Source of the DNA: Lactobacillus sp. PV012
GTDB taxonomy: Bacteria; Bacillota; Bacilli; Lactobacillales; Lactobacillaceae
DNA length: 14,132 bases
Reading direction: 5' to 3'
Assembly (NCBI RefSeq): GCF_014522325.1
Contig: NZ_CP041984.1
Coordinates: 1-14,132 of the forward strand
Part shown: positions 1 through 5,640 of the stretch, piece after piece
Position numbering within the stretch: position 1 is the first letter of the stretch
Layout of the letters: each line of letters opens with the position of its first letter
Program-made: the position numbers and the translations under genes
Notes under the pieces: generated by a model
The model's input: the letters and a program-made list of their open reading frames with translations, nothing else
Database searches by the model: none
What the model was told of the DNA's origin: nothing

Positions 1-19
1 TCACGGCGAGTGTGGGGTT

Positions 20-34
20 TGGGGCAAAGCCCCA
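20..34. other. GC-rich hairpin in the putative transfer-origin region
   Basis: TGGGGC (20-25) and GCCCCA (29-34) form a 6-bp stem with a 3-base loop. A second TGGGG lies just before it at 13-17. There is no T tract, so it is not a classic terminator. It lies about 25 bases before the oriT-like palindrome and may be an accessory relaxosome or origin structure. That role is inference from position. Confidence 0.4.
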
Positions 35-56
35 GGAAAAGAAAGATGTAATTTTG

Positions 57-88
57 TATTACCCCCCTCTACTAATAGGGGGGTAATA
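57..88 (+). other. Putative oriT/nick-site palindrome (ICEBs1/Tn916-like)
   Basis: TATTACCCCCC (57-67) and GGGGGGTAATA (78-88) are perfect 11-bp inverted repeats around a 10-base loop (TCTACTAATA). The ICEBs1 and Tn916 origins of transfer, as I recall them, have the same form: a run of C, a loop ending CTAACA, then a run of G. Here the loop ends CTAATA. The element lies 33 bases upstream of a Rep_trans relaxase gene, the expected partner. Nicking inside the loop is inferred. A rolling-circle double-strand origin is the alternative, since Rep_trans proteins can do both. Confidence 0.75.
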
Positions 89-121
89 AATACAAGAAAA
101 GATGTAAAAGGTGTTTAATAC

Positions 122-1114
122 ATGCTATCAGTAATTTTTGACTGGGTGGAATTTACTCTCCTAGAAGTGTCTTTGAAAGAAACTCTTAAAATTTTAGATT
201 TAGATTTTTCAGAGTTGACCCTACTTTCAAAGGGAAGGTTTGGCTACCGTCATCAACTCAAATGGAATAGTGGAAGTATTTTTATTATGTTTAGTGCTAA
301 AACAGATAAAGTCACAGAAACCTCTAAAATAGACAAAAAAGCAGGAGTTCATGTGATGATTACAGGTCAAGGGTGTCGCCAATTTTCTGTAAATGGAGAT
401 TTGCTTAAGTTGATTGCTACCTTGTACTTACTGCCACACGTAAATTTTTCCAGGATTGACCTAGCAGTTGATGACTATAAGTCGCAGATTATCAGCTACA
501 ACTGTATAAATAAGGCAGCCCTAGCTAGAAATTTTACTTCTAGGTGGAGTAAATGGGACGAAATTAATTCACGTCAAACATCTACTGGAAACTTCTTGGG
601 CAGAACCATGTATTTTGGCTCACAAGCATCTGACCTTTTCTGCAGGATTTACGATAAGACACTAGAAAGAAAAGCAAATTCGGAAGAAGACGAAGTACCT
701 GGAGCTTGGACTCGTCTAGAAGTGGTCTATCGTAAGGAAAGAGCTAAGAAGCTAGTAGAGCACCTCATGCATGGACTACCTGTAGGAGATGCCTTAAAAG
801 GCACTTTAAAGCAATACTTACGCTTTTTAACACCTTCAACTGATAGTAATAAATCTCGCTGGCCAACAGCTCCTTGGTGGGAATCCTTTCTTCAAGAAGT
901 TGAGAGCTTGCAACTGACTGTGAAAAAAGAAAGTAAATCAATCGAAGATATGGCAGCATGGGTAGAAAAGCAAATTGGCCCTTCGCTAGCTGCGATTTTA
1001 AAAGCCCACGAAGGTGATTTACACTGGCTTAGACAAGTTATTGCTAAAGGTGCTCACCGTCTCTCACGTCGCCATATAGACGCAATAAATATTTATAAAG
1101 GACAATTAACATGA
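122..1114 (+). CDS. Rep_trans-family (MOBT) relaxase / rolling-circle initiator
   Basis: This 330-aa protein belongs to the Rep_trans family, which includes ICEBs1 NicK, Tn916 Orf20 and pT181-type Rep proteins. These nick one DNA strand at a palindrome and stay bound through a tyrosine. Visible family marks are the N-terminal FDWVEFT strand, HVNFSRIDLAVDD (106-118; acidic metal-binding type), YFGSQASD (164-171), RIYDK (175-179; Tyr177 is the likely nucleophile candidate) and TRLEVVYRKERA (197-208). The ATG has the ribosome site AAAGGTG at 107-113, 8 bases upstream. Its stop overlaps the next start in ATGA, implying translational coupling. Because the window also carries a theta-type RepA_N initiator, a mobilisation role is more likely than vegetative replication, but a second replicon cannot be excluded. 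No C-terminal truncation is evident. Confidence 0.88.
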   Translation: MLSVIFDWVEFTLLEVSLKETLKILDLDFSELTLLSKGRFGYRHQLKWNSGSIFIMFSAKTDKVTETSKIDKKAGVHVMITGQGCRQFSVNGDLLKLIATLYLLPHVNFSRIDLAVDDYKSQIISYNCINKAALARNFTSRWSKWDEINSRQTSTGNFLGRTMYFGSQASDLFCRIYDKTLERKANSEEDEVPGAWTRLEVVYRKERAKKLVEHLMHGLPVGDALKGTLKQYLRFLTPSTDSNKSRWPTAPWWESFLQEVESLQLTVKKESKSIEDMAAWVEKQIGPSLAAILKAHEGDLHWLRQVIAKGAHRLSRRHIDAINIYKGQLT

Positions 1115-1854
1115 CAACATATCCAAAAATTGCTTGGACTTTTTCAGATACTCCAAGCGGTCCAGAAAAATATCAAAAACTTTTAAAAGCAGGAGTTAAA
1201 GACTTAGTAGTTCCTATCAGTGCTACCAAGGGGAGGCTTTTAGCAGGAAGTCATCATGCTTCATTAATCAGAAAAGCAGGATTACGGCTTCACCCATGCA
1301 TCCAAACGGACTTATCTTCTCCAATTTTTGATACAAAGTACTTTTTAGAAGCCTGCTTTGAACTTCACTTAAAACGTACTATGAAGCTGACTGTGAAGCT
1401 TGTATCAAATAAAGAAGTTAAAGATAAAGCTAGACGAATAAACCAGCTAGTGAATTACCTTGCTGGGATTGTTCCTGAAGAAAATATTGGGATTGCAATT
1501 GACAAGAAAGACTTAGATAGTGGTGAATTTAAAATCGAAGATTTACCACCTACCTTAAATGTCACAAGCTTCAACGAAAATAAACTCAACTCAGGAATTG
1601 AAAAAGCCGGAACTTGGATTTATACAAATACCTTTGAAAAAGAGCATCTAGCCCTAGGATATGACTTTTATGGCTTTTATACAGGAGAGCAGGAATATCA
1701 GCTGTCCTTAGAAAGTAAATATATCAGCCAGCCAGGTGACACATGGGTTACAATTGCGACTAGACATGGTATTTGGTTGCCAAAATTGCTTCAAATCAAT
1801 AATGCAACGTACTCAACTCTGATAGTACCAGGACAAGAGATAAAACTCTCTTAA
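1111..1854 (+). CDS. LysM-domain protein with degenerate TIM-barrel/GH25-like N-terminus
   Basis: This 247-aa protein is coupled to the relaxase by an ATGA overlap, with AAAGGAC just upstream (1097-1103). The C-terminus (about 203-247) is a LysM domain: YISQPGDTWVTIATRHGIW, then LLQINNA and a final VPGQEIKL, which match the standard pattern. LysM domains bind N-acetylglucosamine in peptidoglycan. Residues 1-195 alternate short strands and helices (IAWTF, DLVVPIS, LRLHPCIQ, IGIAID, GTWIYT) as in TIM-barrel lysozymes of the GH25 type. I do not see a convincing catalytic D-x-E pair; IDKKD near 130 is the closest. There is no signal peptide, so export would be unconventional or the protein acts from inside. 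A cell-wall-opening role in transfer is plausible but unproven. The LysM call is firm; the barrel call is tentative. Confidence 0.65.
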   Translation: MTTYPKIAWTFSDTPSGPEKYQKLLKAGVKDLVVPISATKGRLLAGSHHASLIRKAGLRLHPCIQTDLSSPIFDTKYFLEACFELHLKRTMKLTVKLVSNKEVKDKARRINQLVNYLAGIVPEENIGIAIDKKDLDSGEFKIEDLPPTLNVTSFNENKLNSGIEKAGTWIYTNTFEKEHLALGYDFYGFYTGEQEYQLSLESKYISQPGDTWVTIATRHGIWLPKLLQINNATYSTLIVPGQEIKLS

Positions 1855-1862
1855 AATACTTT

Positions 1863-1976
1863 ATAAAATAAAAGCCCCCTTACAGTTGAGGGTCTCTCAA
1901 GCGCTCTCCAGACAGCAAGCTGTCTTCCGTTTAGCGCTTAGCGAGCCCCAATCCTTTCAGGGGGCTTTTATTTTAT
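1863..1976 (+). repeat. Structured element copy A (three-copy family)
   Basis: A 17-bp outer stem (1863-1879 with 1960-1976, core AAAAGCCCCC/GGGGGCTTTT) encloses asymmetric single-stranded segments. Inside is an inner stem AAGCGCT (1899-1905) / AGCGCTT (1933-1939), then an internal loop with CTCCAG on one side and TTCCGT on the other, then the hairpin AGACAG-CAAG-CTGTCT (1910-1925). The segments GGTCTCTCAAGCGCT and TAGCGCTTAGCGAGCCC are shared almost exactly with copy B on the other strand. It follows the LysM gene and could terminate transcription, yet another good terminator lies just after it. I do not recognise it as a named RNA or repeat. Confidence 0.7.
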
Positions 1977-1990
1977 CTCCATCTGCTACA

Positions 1991-2020
1991 ACCGCCTATT
2001 GAACAAAATAGGCGGTTTTT
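1991..2020 (+). terminator. Rho-independent terminator after the relaxase operon
   Basis: ACCGCCTATT (1991-2000) and AATAGGCGGT (2007-2016) form a perfect 10-bp stem with a 6-base loop, followed by TTTT. It ends plus-strand transcription from the relaxase/LysM operon downstream of copy A. Confidence 0.85.
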
Positions 2021-2026
2021 GATGTC

Positions 2027-2055
2027 TTAATAAGCCTAAGTTCTATAATTATAAT
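2027..2055 (+). promoter_or_regulatory. Promoter for the PD-(D/E)XK gene
   Basis: TTAATA (2027-2032) and TATAAT (2050-2055) are spaced by 17 bases. A second overlapping TATAAT lies at 2044-2049. It follows a terminator directly and precedes the gene's ribosome site, so the gene is probably its own transcription unit. Confidence 0.6.
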
Positions 2056-2084
2056 TGTAGGTGATTACTAATGGAGGGAAAAAG

Positions 2085-2861
2085 ATGTATTCAGTTACTA
2101 AAAGGATTAGTAAGGTTAAACAACCACGAGGTGGATATGTAAATAAAAAAGCCTTAACTGCAACACAGTTTGAAGATAATATTTCTTTGAATGAAAAAGA
2201 AAATATCCATGCAAGTCTAGTTGGTCTTGTTGTCGACTATATGACAAGATTTATGATGGGCACTCCAAAAAAAGAGGCTTTTTCTATTTCTATAAATGGA
2301 GCTATGGCCTTAGATTCATGGACAGAAGGTAAAGTAGAACTTCAAAATGCACTAGCATTACTAAAAAATATTAAAGGCCTTGATAAAGATTCTATTATTG
2401 CTGCTTGTAAAATAGTAGGATACGATGTGTGTTACAGAGCAGGAATAATGGGTTATAAGCCGGTAGAAGAAATTAATCCAGATAAATCTACAATAGAAAA
2501 TATTATAACTATGATTAATCGAAGTTTGGTCTTTTGGAAAAAGTATGGACCAATTACAAAGGATGGTTTTACTTTTGAAGGTGGGTACACAGATATTATT
2601 TCAACAGGTGATGGTGATTATTTAACTAAAGATACTCTATGGGACTTTAAAGTGTCAAAGACAGAGCCAACCACTAAACATACCTTACAAATCTTGGTAT
2701 ATTATCTCATGGGGAACCACTCAATTCACACTGAATTGTTTAAAGATATTAAAAAATTAGGTCTTTACAATCCACGCTTAAATAAGATGTACACAGTAGA
2801 AATTAACTCGATACCTGAAGAAGTAATGAATGAAGTATCACATAAAATTATTGGATATTAA
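2085..2861 (+). CDS. PD-(D/E)XK nuclease-superfamily protein (RecB/Cas4-like)
   Basis: This 258-aa protein is read from ATG 2085, which has GGAGGG at 2073-2078 with 6-base spacing; a GTG at 2061 in the same frame has no such site. It carries the ordered marks of the RecB/Cas4 branch of PD-(D/E)XK nucleases: a helix starting IHASLVG (His42), GGYTDII (Asp170), WDFKVSK (Asp187 and Lys189), and QILVY (Gln202, Tyr206; the QxxxY motif). No Cys cluster for an iron-sulphur centre and no helicase are present. Family members cut DNA ends, flaps or foreign DNA. It stands alone with its own promoter between structured elements A and B. A role in plasmid recombination, replication or defence is possible but nothing picks one. 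The superfamily call is good; the specific function is unknown. Confidence 0.7.
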   Translation: MYSVTKRISKVKQPRGGYVNKKALTATQFEDNISLNEKENIHASLVGLVVDYMTRFMMGTPKKEAFSISINGAMALDSWTEGKVELQNALALLKNIKGLDKDSIIAACKIVGYDVCYRAGIMGYKPVEEINPDKSTIENIITMINRSLVFWKKYGPITKDGFTFEGGYTDIISTGDGDYLTKDTLWDFKVSKTEPTTKHTLQILVYYLMGNHSIHTELFKDIKKLGLYNPRLNKMYTVEINSIPEEVMNEVSHKIIGY

Positions 2862-2879
2862 TACGAGACAGTAGACGAT

Positions 2880-2991
2880 AATCAAAAAGAACCCCTAAAA
2901 GGATTTGGGCTCGCTAAGCGCTAGACGGAAGACGACTTGTCGTCTGAAGAGCGCTTGAGAGACCGTTGACTGAAGGGGGTTCTTTTTGATT
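2880..2991 (-). repeat. Structured element copy B (three-copy family)
   Basis: The outer stem of 16 bp (2880-2895 with 2976-2991; core AAAAAGAACCCC/GGGGTTCTTTTT) holds the same inner layout as copy A when read on the minus strand: AGCGCTT (2950-2956) / AAGCGCT (2916-2922), internal loop CTTCAG opposite TTCCGT, and hairpin AGACGA-CAAG-TCGTCT (2930-2945). GGTCTCTCAAGCGCT and CTAGCGCTTAGCGAGCCC are conserved with copy A, while the outer stem and the apical hairpin differ by compensating changes. It lies between convergent genes and can terminate both. Confidence 0.7.
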
Positions 2992-3004
2992 GTTAATTTA
3001 ATAT

Positions 3005-3970
3005 TTATCTTAGTGATTTTCTATAACCTGCACGTTTTGCAGCAGCTTCTGAGGAAAAGTAAACTGCATTACTTGAGCTCATGTGGTAATTTTGACCACT
3101 CATAACATGATAAATTTTTGATCTTTTATTACCTACTACTGTGTATCTGGCAGTGCTAATTCTGTTTGCCACATTATGAATTACTCTTGTTTTTGTCTTT
3201 TTAGTAGCAGATTTTTTCTTGGTAGTTGTTTTCTTATGTTTAACTACAGTAGTTTTCTTTTTAGTAGTAACACTTTTTCCTACCTTACTGGTTCCATCTT
3301 TATAGTTTAAAACCATTCCTGGTTGAACATTAAAGATATAAACATTAAAGTGGACGCTGTTATCACCAATGGATTGAGCTTCCATTTGAACACCACTTGC
3401 TAAAAGGTTGTTTCCTTTGTAAATTGGGGTTACTCGGTAGCGGATGTAGTGCTTATTTGAAGCCTTGATATAAGTGGCTACCTTATTTTCGTATTTAAGC
3501 ATATTAGGATCGTTTAATTCACGAGTCCCAGTGATTAAGTTACGAGGATTGTTATTTTCTCCAGTAAGTTGGTAGCCGATTAAATGTGAGCGATTATAAA
3601 GCCAACCACTCTTAATACGTTTATTGTGCCAGCCAGTCGGATTCCAAGTTAAAGCTGAACGCATTGTTGTTGGCATTAACTTTTTATTTAAAAGTGCATT
3701 TGCAGTGTGAGCACGGTTTAAAGTATCTAATTCGCTGAATTTTTGCCATGCACCGTGGCTTTTACTCTTAGTTGCAGCTGAAAAACTAGGCTTATTGTTA
3801 TTTACAGTTACAATTTCATCTTTAGAGTAATTAAGACTGGATAAAGAGCTTGTACTGTAGCTCTTTGCTTGAACTTGGGGTGTATTGTTTGCAGAAACTC
3901 CCAAGGTAGTAGCTAATCCTAAAGAGACCACTAAAGATGTTACAATTTTTCTTAATCCATGTATTTTCAA
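3005..3970 (-). CDS. Secreted DNA-entry-type nuclease (DNA/RNA non-specific endonuclease)
   Basis: The likely start is TTG 3970, with AAAGGA 9 bases upstream; a GTG at 3988 sits on the ribosome site itself. The 321-aa product begins with a signal peptide (MKIHGLRKIV, then a hydrophobic run) and probable cleavage after VQA near residue 36. Residues about 45-225 match the EndA/DNA-entry nuclease family: the VNNNKPSF strand, PTGWHNKRI, and NRSHLIGYQLTGENNNPRNL (126-145) with catalytic His129. NRSH replaces the DRGH of the wider family. A Lys/Thr-rich linker follows, then a tail (YTVVGNKRSKIYH...VYFSSEAAAKRAGY) resembling the small Ada-like zinc domain often fused to secreted nucleases, but without its cysteines. 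The enzyme is likely exported and wall-associated, degrading extracellular DNA. It has its own extended -10 promoter. Confidence 0.85.
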   Translation of the reverse strand: MKIHGLRKIVTSLVVSLGLATTLGVSANNTPQVQAKSYSTSSLSSLNYSKDEIVTVNNNKPSFSAATKSKSHGAWQKFSELDTLNRAHTANALLNKKLMPTTMRSALTWNPTGWHNKRIKSGWLYNRSHLIGYQLTGENNNPRNLITGTRELNDPNMLKYENKVATYIKASNKHYIRYRVTPIYKGNNLLASGVQMEAQSIGDNSVHFNVYIFNVQPGMVLNYKDGTSKVGKSVTTKKKTTVVKHKKTTTKKKSATKKTKTRVIHNVANRISTARYTVVGNKRSKIYHVMSGQNYHMSSSNAVYFSSEAAAKRAGYRKSLR

Positions 3971-4014
3971 AATAAAAATTCCTTTCACTATACATTAATA
4001 TCAGACAAAAATTA

Positions 4015-4023
4015 ATTATAGCA
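4015..4023 (-). promoter_or_regulatory. Extended -10 promoter for the secreted nuclease
   Basis: On the minus strand TGCTATAAT (4023-4015) is a consensus extended -10. No good -35 is seen, which is typical of extended -10 promoters. Transcription would start near 4008, giving a leader of about 38 bases before TTG 3970. Confidence 0.6.
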
Positions 4024-4045
4024 TTTTTAAATTAGAAATTTTTAT

Positions 4046-4161
4046 TATACCCATATCCCCACTTTGGTAGCTTATGTCTAGCCTTCGGGGCTTCAGTCGG
4101 CTGCGCCGTCTTCCGTGCCCCCGAAGCCGTAGCCAACGCAAGTTGTGGGGATATGGGGATA
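4046..4161 (+). repeat. Structured element copy C (divergent member of the three-copy family)
   Basis: The outer stem CCCATATCCCCAC (4050-4062) / GTGGGGATATGGG (4145-4157) is a perfect 13 bp, extended by 3 more pairs past one mismatch. The inner stem CTTCGGGG (4083-4090) / CCCCGAAG (4119-4126) has different sequence from copies A and B. The centre has the same plan: CTTCAG (4091-4096), a GC-rich hairpin CGGC-TGC-GCCG (4098-4108), then TCTTCCGT (4109-4116). It lies between the surface-protein terminator and the nuclease promoter, and is antisense to both genes if read in family orientation. There is no T tract, so it is not a plain terminator. Confidence 0.6.
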
Positions 4162-4197
4162 TTCTTTACAACATTGTATGAACTTTATCGGCTACAT

Positions 4198-4233
4198 AAA
4201 AAGATGAACCCTAAATTTAAGGTTCATCTTTTT
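4198..4233 (-). terminator. Bidirectional terminator of the surface-protein gene
   Basis: AAAAAGATGAACC (4198-4210) and GGTTCATCTTTTT (4221-4233) form a perfect 13-bp stem with T tracts on both strands. It lies 5 bases past the stop codon of the minus-strand surface-protein gene. Confidence 0.9.
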
Positions 4234-4238
4234 AGAAT

Positions 4239-5198
4239 TTAATCAAAATTGTATTTTGATACACGTGGATCATAATCCGCATCTTTTATTTTAGTAAAAG
4301 TTACACTATCTGCTGGTATATAGGTAGTGATCTCATTTTCATGACGATGCTGGGATCGGTAAGCGGCTACCGCATAATAGTATTTACCATTATATTTAAC
4401 AATTAATTTTACGCCACCAAGACGCGAAACCTGTACAATTTTATTCTTTTTAACAGTCTGCTTTTCTTGTGACGATATATTAGTTAACGGCGTTAAGATT
4501 TCAGTCATATCATCATTATCATCTTCATCGGAATAGAGAGGACTATTAGCTACTTTTATATCTTCAGTATCAAAATATACTGTAGCATCTTTTTTTAATT
4601 TAAAGGCCATAACTTCAGTAGCTGTATTTACTTTCTTTTCAAACTTTTTATAAGCGTCTCTATACTTTTTTGCGGTTTTATCGTTCTTCAAGTTATAAGG
4701 GGTCACATCTGCGGCATTAAATTCTACATTAGAATATAATCCATCCTTATCATCCTCGTCTATCTCAATATAATATTTTCCTTTATGATACCATTCTGTG
4801 TCATAAGATGAGTGGCCATCCAAAGATTTTAGATCGTACATTTGACCAGCTTTAAGTGTTTGATATGCTTTTCTTTTTCCGGTCGGATCCGTTTTAAATT
4901 TACCAGCTAACTTTATATCTTTTTTAGGAATAATAGCATCTGCATGTTTGTAATTATAATCTGCTGTATGGTTAACCACCTTTTTACTACTTTTTGTAGC
5001 TTTCTTTGTTTTCTTAGGAGTTACGGTTTTCTTTACCTTTTTTGCTTTTTTATGTTTTACAACTTTTTTCTTTGTACTCTTTTTCTTTGCAGCTTGAACA
5101 ACGCTAGAAGTAGTGGAATTATTTACTACAGAACTTGCAACAGGTGCTACTGCTAATAAAGTAGCAGCAATAGCACTAATTTTAATGTTTTTATTCAT
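4239..5198 (-). CDS. Secreted Lys-rich surface protein (possibly SLAP-like)
   Basis: The start is ATG 5198, with GAGGAG (5208-5213) 9 bases upstream; a TTG at 5204 is too close to that site. The 319-aa product has a Lactobacillus S-layer-type signal peptide (MNKNIKISAIAATLLAVAPV) with cleavage likely after VVQA or VQAA near residue 36-37. A very Lys-rich linker (about 37-75), of the sort that holds proteins to the wall by charge, comes next. The rest (about 80-319) has acidic patches and segments such as GKRKAYQTLKAGQMYDL with GKYYIEID, and VKYNGKYYYAV, loosely like SLAP (S-layer associated) repeats. No LPXTG anchor is present. Function is unknown; adhesion or wall association is inference. 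An extended -10 candidate (TGCTACACT on the minus strand near 5245) may drive it. The same Lys-rich style links it to the neighbouring nuclease. Confidence 0.7.
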   Translation of the reverse strand: MNKNIKISAIAATLLAVAPVASSVVNNSTTSSVVQAAKKKSTKKKVVKHKKAKKVKKTVTPKKTKKATKSSKKVVNHTADYNYKHADAIIPKKDIKLAGKFKTDPTGKRKAYQTLKAGQMYDLKSLDGHSSYDTEWYHKGKYYIEIDEDDKDGLYSNVEFNAADVTPYNLKNDKTAKKYRDAYKKFEKKVNTATEVMAFKLKKDATVYFDTEDIKVANSPLYSDEDDNDDMTEILTPLTNISSQEKQTVKKNKIVQVSRLGGVKLIVKYNGKYYYAVAAYRSQHRHENEITTYIPADSVTFTKIKDADYDPRVSKYNFD

Positions 5199-5331
5199 TA
5201 TCAATTTCTCCTCAAAATAATTTATGCATTCTTAGTGTAGCACCTCTATTGTTATTCAATTTATTATCTTCCAATGTGCAAAAAATAAATAACGTTAACA
5301 ACGCAATTGGTGGAACTGGTAGGTGGAAATC

Positions 5332-5367
5332 AAAAAAGAGCGCTCATAAAATATGAGCGTTCTTTTT
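5332..5367. terminator. Bidirectional terminator with no obvious gene before it
   Basis: CGCTCATA (5341-5348) and TATGAGCG (5352-5359) form an 8-bp stem flanked by AAAAAAGAG and TTCTTTTT, so it can stop transcription either way. It insulates the restriction operon from the surface-protein promoter region. No plus-strand gene ends here. Between 5214 and 5331 I see only the surface-protein promoter region, a TAACGTTA palindrome (5290-5297) and a direct repeat of GGTGGAA. Confidence 0.75.
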
Positions 5368-5370
5368 GTT

Positions 5371-5396
5371 GCTTATAGTCCGTTGATAAATAATTA
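5371..5396 (+). promoter_or_regulatory. C-box operator of the restriction-modification controller
   Basis: GCTTATAGTCCGT (5371-5383) closely matches the left half of known C-boxes (consensus core ACTTATAGTCCGTG, as at Esp1396I and PvuII). GATAAATAATTAAC-type sequence follows where the weaker right half is expected. It overlaps the -35 of the controller promoter, the standard arrangement for activation at low and repression at high controller levels. Confidence 0.7.
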
Positions 5397-5411
5397 ACTA
5401 CATTGGATATT
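5383..5411 (+). promoter_or_regulatory. Promoter of the controller-endonuclease operon
   Basis: TTGATA (5383-5388) and GATATT (5406-5411) are spaced by 17 bases. The -35 lies inside the C-box operator, consistent with control by the XRE protein encoded just downstream. The -10 is a weak match. Confidence 0.5.
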
Positions 5412-5435
5412 TATAAACTAAAGGGAGCTTTTATG

Positions 5436-5639
5436 ATGAATCAATGGATAGGAAACCGTATTAAAGAATTACGTGCACAAACAGGTTTAAGTCAAGAAAA
5501 ATTTGCTATGAAAATCAATATGGATAGATCTTACTTTGCAGATGTAGAGCTAGGGAACAGAAATATATCTATAAATAACCTTGAGAAAATCATTAAAGGC
5601 TTTGATATTACATTCGAAGATTTTTTTAAAGGAGTATAA
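5436..5639 (+). CDS. XRE-family controller (C) protein of a type II R-M system
   Basis: This 67-aa product is read from ATG 5436 (ATG 5433 is equally possible), after AAGGGAG at 5421-5427. It is almost entirely one helix-turn-helix: IGNRIKELRAQTGLSQEKFA, MDRSYFADVELGNRNIS, then LEKIIKGFDITFEDFF. Size and sequence fit restriction-modification C proteins, which bind C-boxes as dimers and delay endonuclease expression until the DNA is methylated. The stop is one base before the endonuclease ATG, so both are on one mRNA. A matching C-box lies upstream. A generic XRE repressor is the alternative, but the operator and the neighbours argue for a C protein. Confidence 0.85.
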   Translation: MNQWIGNRIKELRAQTGLSQEKFAMKINMDRSYFADVELGNRNISINNLEKIIKGFDITFEDFFKGV

Positions 5640-5640
5640 T

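Noticed and set aside
765..959. Minus-strand open frame of 64 codons
   Set aside because: It lies wholly inside the relaxase gene on the other strand, with no ribosome site or family match.
1863..4161. CRISPR array or transposon ends as explanation for elements A-C
   Set aside because: There are only three copies in mixed orientation at about 1-kb spacing, with genes between, no uniform spacers, no shared terminal repeats and no transposase.
4944..5156. Plus-strand open frame rich in Phe, Leu and Cys
   Set aside because: It is the reverse of the Lys-rich linker of the surface-protein gene, which gives a false membrane-like peptide.
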